64,000 bases of DNA from an uncultured Oscillospiraceae bacterium (GCA_905192745.1 CAJJLZ010000010.1:11175-75174); one strand, 5' to 3'; positions 9,032-17,004 are shown, numbered from the stretch's first letter. Program-made: numbers and translations. Notes: a model not told the origin generated them from the letters alone.

Positions 9032-9121
9032 CTAGCATTGTGCCCCGCAAGTGTAGCATACCGTGTTGCAGCAAAAACTTTTTTCGCCCAGCTTCGGCTG
9101 CTCCAAGCAGATAACTTTCAT
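9032..9121 (-). CDS. 29-residue six-cysteine peptide, probable RiPP precursor
   Basis: Reading the minus strand from ATG at 9121 to TAG at 9032 gives 29 residues. The N-terminal part is short and charged (MKVICLEQPKLGEK); the last 13 residues are CCNTVCYTCGAQC. Cysteines are at 5, 17, 18, 22, 25 and 29, so five lie in the last 13 residues and the last residue is Cys. The gene lies between two radical SAM/SPASM genes and a B12 radical SAM gene, 31 bases after the second SPASM stop. It has a 10-base perfect anti-16S match. I know of no described RiPP with this core; the leader is unusually short. It is the only short cysteine-rich ORF in the operon and thus the natural substrate. A translated but unrelated small protein cannot be excluded. 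Confidence 0.85.
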   Translation of the reverse strand: MKVICLEQPKLGEKSFCCNTVCYTCGAQC

Positions 9122-9127
9122 ACCTTG

Positions 9128-9137
9128 CACCTCCTTT
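9128..9137 (-). promoter_or_regulatory. Strong Shine-Dalgarno of the precursor gene
   Basis: The minus-strand sequence AAAGGAGGTG is a 10-base perfect complement to the 16S rRNA 3' end, placed 6 bases before the ATG at 9121. Neighbouring genes in the operon have weaker sites, such as GTAGGTG before the SPASM gene at 10487. This supports the 29-codon ORF as a real and highly translated gene. Confidence 0.85.
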
Positions 9138-9152
9138 TATTATATTTATATT

Positions 9153-10487
9153 TCAAACACTCTTACTGATATATGACTGCACTTTTTGTTTATGGGTATA
9201 TGTAAAAAATGCATTCATAATCGACTCGAATGTTTGAGATATACAATAGTCCGCGTTACAATCGGGACTCTTTAGGTATTTTTGGTACAGGCACCCACCG
9301 CCACAAATGCCTATCCAACGACATTCTTTGCAGGCGGACGGAATATCACGATTAATGAAATCGTAGTAATGTTCGTTTACTCCATTATAAATATCACCGA
9401 CGGTTTCTTCTTCAATGCCGGTATAGGAGGGGCATTTGTATAGCTTGCCATCACTTGCAATAGAAAAGAACGATTTTCCGTAAATACCGCAAAGAGACTC
9501 CCAAAAGGTGGTGTAAAACCCTTTCTCGACTGTTCTTTTATAAATATCACCAAACCATTGGAGAGCGGATGCATTATGGCCGATTTCTTCACTGCTGGAT
9601 TCCCAGGAATCCACGGGAGCAAACTTTATTTCCGCAAAATGCTGAATTCCAAAATCCGCAAGAATATCTATCAGTTCAGTGATGTGCTTTGCGTTTGTAG
9701 AGTCAATGTTTACACGAACCGCTACTTTCAATCCCCACTTATGCAATTTCTTAATGTTGTCTACAATTGTCATAAAAGATGGTCTGCCGTTTACATATGT
9801 ACGCCGTTTATCATGTATTTTCGGCGGACCATCCAAGGTGATTTGAACGGTATTCAAGCCGTAAGCTTTCATTTCCAGAATAACATTTTCCCGAATGAGC
9901 GTGCCGTTTGTAATCAGTATATAATCCGGCCTTATATCCTGACCTGCAAGCTCTTTCACCGCTTTCATCATTTCCAGATCCACTAAAGGTGCCAGTAATG
10001 GCTCTCCTCCGTAAAAACAAATTAGGAGTTCTTTAGTCGCTTGTTGTTTGGCATACTCTACCATGAATTTACCGCATTGCCGAGCCGTTTCCAGGGACAT
10101 GGTAGTTCCTTGATCATCTGTTTGATTATGTATCGTATTATGCTGAATGCAATAAGGACAATTAAAATTACATTGCCAAGTTGGTACAAAATAGAAAACC
10201 GAACGTATGCCCTGCCTGTAATATTCATCTCGCATACGATCTGTAAGCGTACTTTCATTATTGTCTCTATCTACTAGCATTCCTGAATGATATAGTTTGA
10301 CAATCGCATCTTTAGCTTCTTCCGATGGTAACTTGTTATCGGAAAGATAGATATCTATTTCTTCCATAAATTCTTTTGGCACATAATATACGCCTCGATT
10401 TATGCTGTGAAACAAAACAGAGCCCGATAATTCTTCATCCTGTCGATCGATTCTGCTCAGAAAACAGGACCATTTCAAGCTTTTCAT
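9153..10487 (-). CDS. Radical SAM/SPASM peptide maturase (second SPASM enzyme)
   Basis: This 444-residue protein has CX3CX2C at Cys106, Cys110 and Cys113 (WQCNFNCPYC), a YGGEPLL motif, LITNGT and an ITLDGPP strand. Its SPASM domain includes KCPSYTG and CKECRWIGICGGGC (CX2CX5CX3C) followed by two late cysteines. The fold is that of auxiliary-cluster maturases that act on ribosomal peptides (sactipeptide, ranthipeptide and related families). It starts four bases after the first SPASM gene and ends 31 bases before the peptide precursor. The ~95-residue N-terminal region probably serves in peptide recognition. Confidence 0.9.
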   Translation of the reverse strand: MKSLKWSCFLSRIDRQDEELSGSVLFHSINRGVYYVPKEFMEEIDIYLSDNKLPSEEAKDAIVKLYHSGMLVDRDNNESTLTDRMRDEYYRQGIRSVFYFVPTWQCNFNCPYCIQHNTIHNQTDDQGTTMSLETARQCGKFMVEYAKQQATKELLICFYGGEPLLAPLVDLEMMKAVKELAGQDIRPDYILITNGTLIRENVILEMKAYGLNTVQITLDGPPKIHDKRRTYVNGRPSFMTIVDNIKKLHKWGLKVAVRVNIDSTNAKHITELIDILADFGIQHFAEIKFAPVDSWESSSEEIGHNASALQWFGDIYKRTVEKGFYTTFWESLCGIYGKSFFSIASDGKLYKCPSYTGIEEETVGDIYNGVNEHYYDFINRDIPSACKECRWIGICGGGCLYQKYLKSPDCNADYCISQTFESIMNAFFTYTHKQKVQSYISKSV

Positions 10488-10491
10488 TTTT

Positions 10492-11787
10492 TCACCTACA
10501 ACATTTATTTTTTTTATCTTCCGATAAAGCGTCTTGGTATTTGATTTGCATATAATTCTCTGTAATCAGCTTATAATACATCTTCTTACACATACCGGCG
10601 GCTTCTAAAGAACCTTCATTCAAATAAGAGAGATACCGGCAGCCACCGGAGCATATGCCGACATATTTACATTGAGAACATAATCTCGAGTTCCATGCTT
10701 TTATACTGGTTTGACGCTCATAATTATCATTCAATCCCGTCTTTACATTACCAACACGCAGCTTTTCCTCCCCTACAAGGGAGGGGCATTTATAAATATC
10801 ACCATTCCAATTAATCATAAACCAGCGCGGGCTAGAGAGATAACAAACATTTTCTTCCGACAAGCTCATTTGAATCCCATTGCTTTGCGCTACTTTATAT
10901 AGTTGCATCAATTGCTTGTAAAAACCGGATTTCAAACGTTTATGCTGCCCCTTAATTACGGTCTCTCCAAGACAGATATTTACTCTTTGGCTTAGCCTGA
11001 TTTTGTTAAGGAACTTAATCAAGCCAGCAATATGTTGTATATTCATTTCATCGACATTGATACGAATAGTGATATTTAAATTTTCGCCGCAAGCGTTAAG
11101 TGTGTCGATAATATTCCGCATGATAATATCAAATGTTGGTTTCCCATCTTTAAAGCGCCTTCGTTTATCATGTTGTGCAGCGAGTCCATCCAAAGTTACC
11201 TGAATAAAAAAACGACCTTTTTTGAATATATGTATATAATTTGAAAGCAATGATCCGTTGGTAATGATGCAGCAGGTAAGTTCTATATTTCTGGCTTTTG
11301 CTGATTCTGCAAGCGTTTCATACACAAAATCAAAAATTTCACTATTAAGCAGTGGCTCCCCTCCCATAAAAGTAATCTCCAGTTCTTTGCACCCAGCTCT
11401 ATCGATGCATGATAATATCCACTGTATCGTGCTGGAAGCTATATCCTTGTCCATATATTGCTCGCTAATCCGATTTGATTCAAAACAATAACTGCAGCAG
11501 AAATTGCAATCCATATCCACATAAATCCAAAAGGACATATTCTTACAATCGTTATACCTTTTATCGAAACAGGCACACAGAAAGGCTTCATCTGTCTGTT
11601 TGTAAATAAAGCCAGCCCTTTCTAATATGTCTTCATCTTTCCCATAATTGCCTGTTTCACGCCAGCCTTCATATATCTCTTTCTCAACTGTTATGATACT
11701 GTTACTGACCGTATTGAATAAGACTACTGTATTCTCAATGATTGTGATGCAGTTATAAGCTGACCAATTCCAATCAGAATATTTCAT
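10492..11787 (-). CDS. Radical SAM/SPASM peptide maturase (first SPASM enzyme)
   Basis: This 431-residue protein has CX3CX2C at Cys94, Cys98 and Cys101 (DCNFCCSYC, with an extra Cys97), a MGGEPLL motif and ITNGSL. The SPASM region carries KCPSLVGEE and CSQCKYVGICSGGC, then a final cysteine pair region. It is homologous in layout to the next gene (Q/VTLDG, DKRRR/TY, SGGC/GGGC), suggesting an ancient duplication with divergence. Its start overlaps the ACP gene by 14 bases, consistent with translational coupling. Two related SPASM enzymes may act on different cysteines or form a heterodimer; that is inference. Confidence 0.9.
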   Translation of the reverse strand: MKYSDWNWSAYNCITIIENTVVLFNTVSNSIITVEKEIYEGWRETGNYGKDEDILERAGFIYKQTDEAFLCACFDKRYNDCKNMSFWIYVDMDCNFCCSYCFESNRISEQYMDKDIASSTIQWILSCIDRAGCKELEITFMGGEPLLNSEIFDFVYETLAESAKARNIELTCCIITNGSLLSNYIHIFKKGRFFIQVTLDGLAAQHDKRRRFKDGKPTFDIIMRNIIDTLNACGENLNITIRINVDEMNIQHIAGLIKFLNKIRLSQRVNICLGETVIKGQHKRLKSGFYKQLMQLYKVAQSNGIQMSLSEENVCYLSSPRWFMINWNGDIYKCPSLVGEEKLRVGNVKTGLNDNYERQTSIKAWNSRLCSQCKYVGICSGGCRYLSYLNEGSLEAAGMCKKMYYKLITENYMQIKYQDALSEDKKNKCCR

Positions 11788-12088
11788 GCTTTAAAACCTC
11801 TAAATGCATGGTCTCCTCTTCTTGCTTTTGCACTAATACTTCAATTTGGTTAACAAGGTCATTAAACGTCCTCAGCTTTACGATAACTTCCTCACCTATC
11901 TCAATATTAAAATAAGACTCAACCTCAATCAATATTTCAATGACTTGAAGAGAGGATAACCCCAGATCGCTCGCTTCTACGTCATCACCTACAACATCTC
12001 TTTTTAGCAAAACATCAGGTGTTATTTTTCTTTCCGAACCAAGTGCATTTCTGAATATCTCCTGGGTTTTTTCATAAATCTTGTCCAT
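11774..12088 (-). CDS. Acyl carrier protein
   Basis: This 104-residue protein shows the carrier-protein helix II motif DLGLSSLQVIEILIEVESYFNIEI, with Ser46 as the expected phosphopantetheine site (LGLSSL in place of LGxDSL). It has an acidic N-terminal helix and a C-terminal tail about 20 residues longer than a housekeeping ACP. The ribosome site GAGGTGAT precedes ATG at 12088. With an A-T didomain, BtrH-like protein and AccD/AccA in the same operon, a dedicated ACP argues for an acyl (fatty, polyketide-like or aminoacyl) building block. No ketosynthase is in the window. Confidence 0.85.
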   Translation of the reverse strand: MDKIYEKTQEIFRNALGSERKITPDVLLKRDVVGDDVEASDLGLSSLQVIEILIEVESYFNIEIGEEVIVKLRTFNDLVNQIEVLVQKQEEETMHLEVLKHEIF

Positions 12089-12106
12089 TTGCTTATCACC
12101 TCTAAT

Positions 12107-12358
12107 TTATTTAGTTTTTTTTAAAAATACGGAAATTATAAATGTGAACAGAAGGACTGTCAATACACCCATCCATGAAGTAATAAATGAAATGGGTTCT
12201 CCGTGAAAAACTTGCTCTATAAAGTAATTTAGCAGAAACATCAGAATATAAGCTGCGAGAAGTGTCATCAAAACGCCAATAATAATTCCTATTAATGAAA
12301 CCAAAAAAATTAGGCCTTTTTTCTTTTTCATTTTAGTTGTTAATTCCGATAAGTTCAT
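12107..12358 (-). CDS. Small two-helix membrane protein, first gene of the operon
   Basis: This 83-residue protein has a basic N-terminus (KMKKKKG) and two hydrophobic segments (about 15-45 and 60-78), ending in a lysine-rich tail. Not recognised. AGGAAGGGAAG lies upstream of ATG at 12358, and the gene is 18 bases before the ACP gene. Its first position and small size suit a producer-immunity or exporter-accessory protein, but nothing in the sequence proves that. Confidence 0.6.
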   Translation of the reverse strand: MNLSELTTKMKKKKGLIFLVSLIGIIIGVLMTLLAAYILMFLLNYFIEQVFHGEPISFITSWMGVLTVLLFTFIISVFLKKTK

Positions 12359-12942
12359 CTTAAAATCTTCCCTTCCTATTTTTGAGAAAAAACAAATAAC
12401 TATACCCCATGAAGAGCCTCAACAACTGTGAAATTCTCCCCGTTATTTACTCTCTAAGCAATAGGAATTTACCTGTTTTTTCACCCTCTCTACCACGAAT
12501 TTTAAAAACGCTTTAGTATCACTCGAAACAAAAAACGACACAAGGCGCAGTTACATACCGCGGCTCGTGTTGCTTTCAAAATTGGATATTATAGAAAATG
12601 AACAGAATAAACCTGAGGTACTATACTCCCCATACTTATTAAAAAATACGTTTGGAATACATTTCTGACGGCACATTTGTTGTCACGTCCCTTTGTCTAT
12701 TTTGTTCATTTCCCATTAGAACATTGTGTGCGCTATATTCGCCGTTTGTGTTATAATATCATATATTTGATTAAAAGTAAATAACTTATATTCTATTTTT
12801 ATCAATATTATGATTTTAATTTTCCATTTTTCTGGTTTTGCAAAAATATTTTAACTATATATCTTCTAAAGCGCGTAAAAATATACGATTTGCAACAAAT
12901 TAATCAATAACATTAATTATACATGACACTATGTTTGTAAAT
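12359..12942. other. AT-rich upstream region of the peptide operon
   Basis: About 0.6 kb without a convincing gene. A weak minus-strand promoter-like pair is TTGTGT (12538-12543) and GATACT (12515-12520) with 17 bases between; TATAGT lies closer to the first gene, near 12400. A 41-codon minus-strand ORF (12551-12676, two Cys) has no clear support. No att-like repeat or integrase was found. Confidence 0.3.
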
Positions 12943-13098
12943 TCAATCGTCATGAAAAGCCGTGAAGGCTTTAACATCCACGATCATTGCCTTGGGAATC
13001 TGCTGGATTTTTTGAAAGACAGGAATAGCCGCTGCGTAGGCCTTAGGGGAATCATTCATCCGAATTGATAAGGTTATAAAATACGGCGTCCCGTCCAT
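12943..13098 (-). CDS. Possible small ORF or gene remnant
   Basis: An open frame of 51 codons from ATG 13098 to TGA 12943 is GC-richer than its flanks and reads like protein (YFITLSIRMNDSPKAYAAAI, then VFQKIQQIPKAMIVDVKAF). The frame stays open upstream of the ATG for more than 15 codons before a stop, and there is no clear ribosome site. It may be the C-terminal remnant of a longer gene lost when the region decayed. Not recognised. Confidence 0.25.
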   Translation of the reverse strand: MDGTPYFITLSIRMNDSPKAYAAAIPVFQKIQQIPKAMIVDVKAFTAFHDD

Positions 13099-13206
13099 CA
13101 AAACCCTTTCGTCTTTTGGGAAACAAATAGAGTATGCAGGAAACAGGAATGTTTAAAACAGTTCTCGGACTCATCGGTGGCGATGCACGGAAGATTTGAC
13201 CAACCC

Positions 13207-13240
13207 AAAAAAACGGCATGGCCGATGAAAGCCATGCCGT
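13207..13240 (-). terminator. Rho-independent terminator
   Basis: Ten-base arms at 13213-13222 and 13231-13240 (ACGGCATGGC/GCCATGCCGT) with an 8-base loop are followed on the minus strand by a run of seven T. It would end transcription coming from the phage-like remnants upstream and so insulates the peptide operon. Confidence 0.75.
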
Positions 13241-13373
13241 GCTTTATCAAAATCTGTTTCGTAAATCTTTTTAAAGCTGCTCTAAAATAGCTCTTTGTTA
13301 TCTGTCACTCCCATGCATCCAGGCACAAGAATTTGTCATTTGCAAGGAACCTAGCTTATAAAAAGCGGATTCT

Positions 13374-13559
13374 CTAAGCCGAATCTCGCTGTTCAAAATA
13401 TATATTCAACATATCGAGAAAATCGCCGGGACAAATATCGTACTCCCTGCCATCGGCCTCGACAACCGCCCTCACAGCGTGATCATGTCCCTCTTGGAGC
13501 GGCACCAGCCGTTTGCCTCCGAAATAATCAAACGTGATTTGGTTGACCGCCTTTTTTGC
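13374..13559 (-). pseudogene. Remnant of a phage-like small protein
   Basis: A 61-codon open stretch ends at TAG 13374 and is bounded upstream by an in-frame TGA at 13560-13562. The encoded sequence looks like real protein (QITFDYFGGKRLVPLQEGHD, ending with FLDMLNIYFEQRDSA) but has no start codon in frame. Codons just upstream of the stop also look coding, so a nonsense change or frameshift in an older gene is likely. Not recognised. Confidence 0.4.
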
Positions 13560-13642
13560 TCAGCCGTTTTTATCAGTTCCAATTTCCATATTCGTTTCGG
13601 CGTTAATGGGTGCTTATCTCTACGGTCTCTGGCTTTACAGCC

Positions 13643-14454
13643 CTAACTTCCACCAGAAGATATTCCCTTTTCCTGAAACCCAACGGCCCGCAAAGAAGAT
13701 CCCGACTCTTCCTCCAATGTATAGGTTATCATCCGGGCATATCCCATTTCTCTGGCTGCTCTTGCCGCACGGGCATACAGCAGACTGCAGCCGTTACGGT
13801 ACCCCGGCTTGACACACATCCGTAATATCTCAACGGTTTTCCCATCATCTCGGTACCGGCTGACAGGCCGACCAACCATCACCACCCCAGCCAGAATGTC
13901 GCCTGCCCAAAGGCTGATCGAAAACATATGCCCCTGCGGCGGCATATGATGCCTGTGATAATGCTTAATAAACGCACACGCCGCTTTAAAGGTAATGGGC
14001 TGTACCCGGTACTCTGCCGCTGTATATCTCGTCGTATAGCGGCGCATAAAGGCATGGGCCTGGTCAGCGGTATGCTGCGTATCACAGTATAGCTTCCAAC
14101 CATCTTCCATAAAGTCGTTCAGAATATAGGTATCACCATCTCCAATTTCTTCGTCGGTCAGTACGGTGTAGAGCTTCCGTTCCTCACTGAGATATTTGTC
14201 CACAACGGATATCCCCCCTAAAAAAGAAATAAATGCGGTTAAAGGCCCTCGCTGTTCCCTTACCGGGCGTTTGAGGTCCGAATACACCGCATTCATCTCA
14301 TTCTCATCACAGCTTTTTATTCGATACTGATCTCCTGATCCGGTTCGATAAACCGTCGGAAGCTCATTTTCCAGTTCTGGATAAGCCCCCATAATGACGA
14401 CTTCACGGCCATTATCCTCTGGATACACAAATCGATTGACATAGTCCCTGTAAC
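13643..14454 (-). pseudogene. XF1762-type phage protein, fused and truncated remnant
   Basis: The minus-strand frame encodes VQPITFKAACAFIKHYHRHH, then PPQGHMFSI, GVVMVGRPVSRYRDDG, SLLYARAARAAREMGY, ITYTLEEESGSSLRA and finally GGS-stop. This is the pattern of the XF1762/GNAT-like family found in phages and mobile elements, whose members normally continue past GGS with a short basic tail. It is joined in frame at its N-terminal side to unrelated sequence (NRFVYPEDNGREVVIMGAYP onward) that continues from the Thg1-like remnant after a frameshift near 14454. The region therefore looks like fused pieces of several genes. Confidence 0.55.
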
Positions 14455-14982
14455 CGGAATGTGGAGATCCGCTTTCCAACGCCGACGCACCCCCTCGCCA
14501 TCGAATGTTCTGAGAATACAGCTTCCTCGCTTCTGTGCATCGGGACAGGCGCTCCAATTCAGACCTTTCTCCTGCCAGAGCTTCTCCTGAAGCTGATTTT
14601 GGTTCAATCCCACAAGCTCTTTGCGAGAAAAGGTGGTCTGCGCCAGTCCTTGAATCGAATTCCGGAAAGCGTCCTGCTGTCGGTCGATAAAGTAATTGCA
14701 TACCTCTTGCTGCGGTAAGACAAATGCACGGCTGTCAAACAGCGCGAGATCCTGCTTTGCCTCATATACTGCGACTGGGAACGCCGAATTTGTTCGGTTC
14801 TGTTCTTCTACCAGCCGCCGGTATGCACGATTGAAGGCCAATGTAGCCATATTGGCTGAAACGCTAACGAGCTTTTGCAGATTGTTCTTAAACCAGCTTT
14901 CGGCTCTTGGCGTCTCATAGTTAACCAACAGCAACGAAATCTCATCGCTTTGGGTATACGCCAAGCAGAAATGCCTTCGCAA
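14454..14982 (-). pseudogene. tRNA-His guanylyltransferase (Thg1-like), N-terminally truncated
   Basis: The frame encodes YTQSDEISLLLVNYE, AESWFKNNLQKLVSVSANMA, ALFDSRAFVLPQQEVCNYFI, DRQQDAFRNSIQGLA and KRGSCILRT, a clear match to Thg1. Thg1 adds or repairs the 5' nucleotide of tRNA and also occurs on phages. About 75 N-terminal residues, including the first metal-binding aspartate, are missing. The break is a 9-bp inverted repeat at 14972-15002. The C-terminal end changes frame near 14454. Confidence 0.65.
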
Positions 14983-15002
14983 CTACAAAAGAAGCGAAGG
15001 CA
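14972..15002. repeat. Inverted repeat at the Thg1 break point
   Basis: TGCCTTCGC at 14972-14980 pairs with GCGAAGGCA at 14994-15002. It sits exactly where homology to Thg1 stops and may be a terminator that was brought next to the gene by deletion. On the plus strand, a T-rich stretch follows. Confidence 0.45.
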
Positions 15003-15054
15003 CCCTGCATAATTATTTTTGAAGTTGCTTTCCGCTTACTTCAATTGGGACATA

Positions 15055-15084
15055 AAAAAGCGAGAGACTAATGCTAGTCTCTCG
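15055..15084 (-). terminator. Rho-independent terminator
   Basis: Perfect 10-bp arms at 15061-15070 and 15075-15084 (CGAGAGACTA/TAGTCTCTCG, 4-base loop) are followed on the minus strand by CTTTTTT. It closes the transcription unit that now contains the truncated radical SAM gene and the small ORF at 15101-15229. Confidence 0.8.
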
Positions 15085-15100
15085 TTGGTTATATGCACGT

Positions 15101-15229
15101 CTATTGCTCGTCTTTCCTACACGAATTCCGCCATACACGACTAGCAGCCACAGTTAAAATTGGGTTTATTGAATCTCCTTCTGTGTTACATGACCACTTT
15201 ATCTTGTATACAGTAAAGTTTCCTAACAC
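15101..15229 (-). pseudogene. Possible C-terminal gene remnant
   Basis: A 42-codon frame beginning with GTG at 15229 ends at TAG 15101, just before a terminator. It contains VLGNFTVYKIKWSCNTEGDS and RVWRNSCRKDEQ. It overlaps the stop of the truncated radical SAM gene by one base and has no ribosome site. It probably represents the tail of a gene from the inserted element. Not recognised. Confidence 0.25.
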
Positions 15230-15402
15230 TAAATAGTACTAGGTAATGGAGCAATTTTGCCCTTCTCATAGGTATCCGGAAAGCAGAAGGCAAACCGGAT
15301 CGCCGCTTCCTCTTTCCTTTTCATTACGCTGTTCAACTCGCCCCCGGTATACCGGGCGGGTTTCTGAACACGCTCAAACAGTTCCTCCAGCGAACAGGCC
15401 AT
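15229..15402 (-). pseudogene. TIGR03960-type B12 radical SAM protein, N-terminal stub
   Basis: From ATG 15402 the frame reads SLEELFERVQKPARYTGGEL, NSVMK, then AAIRFAFCFPDTYE, matching the start of TIGR03960-family radical SAM proteins (RVxKPxRYxGGExNSVVK...FAFxFPDxYEIG). Homology ends after about 47 residues; ten foreign codons and a stop at 15229 follow. The full protein is about 600 residues. In related Clostridia this gene follows SpoIVFA/SpoIVFB-like proteases, exactly as here, so the stub marks the break between chromosome core and the inserted region. Confidence 0.75.
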
Positions 15403-15512
15403 GTTCTTCCTCCGCCATTTTATAAATCCGTAATCCGGCGCCTTCGGGCCGGAATCAAGCCGTTTTCCCTACCGTATCCTGTTGATTATACTATAAACCG
15501 GCCCGGCCGCTT

Positions 15513-16100
15513 TTATTTTCGTTTGAATAGGAGAAGGAGTCCCAGATAGAGACTGACCGCCAGCAGGGTAAAATTGTATCCGCTGCGGATCAGCACATAG
15601 AATCCGGCCGTTGCGAGCGGAACCAGCACGGCGACCGACACGATTTGTCCCAGCTGTTCGCAGCGTTCCTCCTCCATACGGCCGGCCAGAAAAAAGTACA
15701 GAGCCTGTCCGCCGTCCAGCGGACCGATCGGCAGCAGATTAAAGACCCCCATGGTCAGATGGATCAGCGCGGGCGCGTTCATTCCGACAGCCGCCGCCAG
15801 CACAGCAAAGGTCAGCAGATTCACCAGCGGGCCGGCCAGCGCGACCAGCAGGCTGCCGCCGTATCCGAGCCGGGAGGTGGGCGCCTGCTCCACCCTCACC
15901 CCAAATATGCCGACGCTGATTGCCGCCGGCCGGCTTCCCAGCGCATACAGGGCGAGGAAATGCCCCGCTTCATGCATGGCGGACGCCGCGACGCACCAGA
16001 GGGGAAGGCCGGAGGAATCCAGAGACAGCAGCACCACAATCGCCGCGGGGAACAGCAGGCTCAGCCGGAAGTCCACCCCGCGAATCCGCAGCTCAAGCAT
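15513..16100 (-). CDS. Site-2 protease of the M50 family, SpoIVFB-like
   Basis: This 195-residue membrane protein has the zinc motif HEAGH at 44-48 and the second-site motif NLLPIGPLDGGQ near residue 120, with about five hydrophobic segments. SpoIVFB cleaves pro-sigma-K in the mother cell during sporulation; in this lineage a short M50 protease sits directly behind an M23 protein. Its start overlaps the M23 gene by eight bases. The assignment to pro-sigma-K processing is inferred from context. Confidence 0.8.
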   Translation of the reverse strand: MLELRIRGVDFRLSLLFPAAIVVLLSLDSSGLPLWCVAASAMHEAGHFLALYALGSRPAAISVGIFGVRVEQAPTSRLGYGGSLLVALAGPLVNLLTFAVLAAAVGMNAPALIHLTMGVFNLLPIGPLDGGQALYFFLAGRMEEERCEQLGQIVSVAVLVPLATAGFYVLIRSGYNFTLLAVSLYLGLLLLFKRK

Positions 16101-17004
16101 ATTCGCTGACCGGCACGACGCCGGCCGGATCGTAGGCCACGCCGTTCACCCGGATCTCAATATGAAGATGCGGGCCGGTGGAATCCCCCGTAGAACCGAC
16201 CCTTGCCACCGTTTCCCCCGCCCGGATAACCGCGTCCTCCGGAGCCAGAATTTCAGAGCAGTGGGCATACAGCACCTCGATCCCGTTTCCGTGATAAATT
16301 TTTATATATTTGCCGTAGCTGCCGTTCTCCCCTGTCTCTTCCACCACGCCGAAATACATGGCCGCGATGGCTGAACCCGTATCCGCGCCGACATCCAGCG
16401 CCTGATGAAAGCTCAGCCCTTTCCCGGTCGGATTCTCCCGGTAGCCGAAGCGGGAGGTTACGGTTCCCGCCGCCAGAGGCTTGGCCGCTTTCATGCTAAG
16501 CGTCAGCGGCGCAAAGCTGGCCCCTGCCGGCGGATAGAATACCTTTTTTCCGTCTGCGGCAAGGTCGTTCCCGCCGGTGGGAACCGTCCCGGCCGCGGTG
16601 GACGAAACACCGGAAGCGGAACCGTCCGTCCCCGTGGTTCCGGACGGAGCGGTTTCGGTCGGCGTGGTCGTACCGCCGGAAGACGCGGAGGAATCCTTCC
16701 CCGTCGGGCCGGCCGCGCCGGACGGAGAGTCCCCGCCGGACGAGGAATCGCCTGCCCCGGGCGTGTCCAGCAGGGCGGCCAGCGTCGCAATGACCGAATT
16801 GCTCATGATCGACTGGTTGAAGCTCTGGCGGAGCTGGGAAAATGCCGAACCGCCGATTAGACGGAACACCAGCGCAATCAGAATTACCACCAGACAGGAT
16901 ATACTCTGCACCGCGATCAGCTGCCAGCCGGAGGCGGCGCTTTTGGAGGCGTTCTTTTTGGATTCCGGCGTATGTGACGACCGGCGCGGTCTTTCGTCCG
17001 GCAT
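16093..17004 (-). CDS. M23 metallopeptidase-domain protein, SpoIVFA-like
   Basis: This 303-residue protein has a basic cytoplasmic N-terminus, one membrane helix (about 27-48), a long Ser/Gly/Thr/Pro-rich linker (about 85-150) and a C-terminal LytM/M23 domain (about 178-295). The domain shows SFHQALDVGADTG, YAHCSE and HLHIEIR. In Clostridia such a protein precedes the M50 protease in the place of SpoIVFA. The low-complexity linker is longer than usual. Gene order and overlap support joint function in forespore-mother cell signalling. Confidence 0.75.
   Translation of the reverse strand: MPDERPRRSSHTPESKKNASKSAASGWQLIAVQSISCLVVILIALVFRLIGGSAFSQLRQSFNQSIMSNSVIATLAALLDTPGAGDSSSGGDSPSGAAGPTGKDSSASSGGTTTPTETAPSGTTGTDGSASGVSSTAAGTVPTGGNDLAADGKKVFYPPAGASFAPLTLSMKAAKPLAAGTVTSRFGYRENPTGKGLSFHQALDVGADTGSAIAAMYFGVVEETGENGSYGKYIKIYHGNGIEVLYAHCSEILAPEDAVIRAGETVARVGSTGDSTGPHLHIEIRVNGVAYDPAGVVPVSEYA

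Noticed and set aside
12551..12676. A 41-codon minus-strand ORF with two N-terminal cysteines upstream of the peptide operon, considered as a second precursor.
   Set aside because: Weak ribosome site, no cysteine-rich core, and position far from the maturases; it looks like chance reading of AT-rich sequence.
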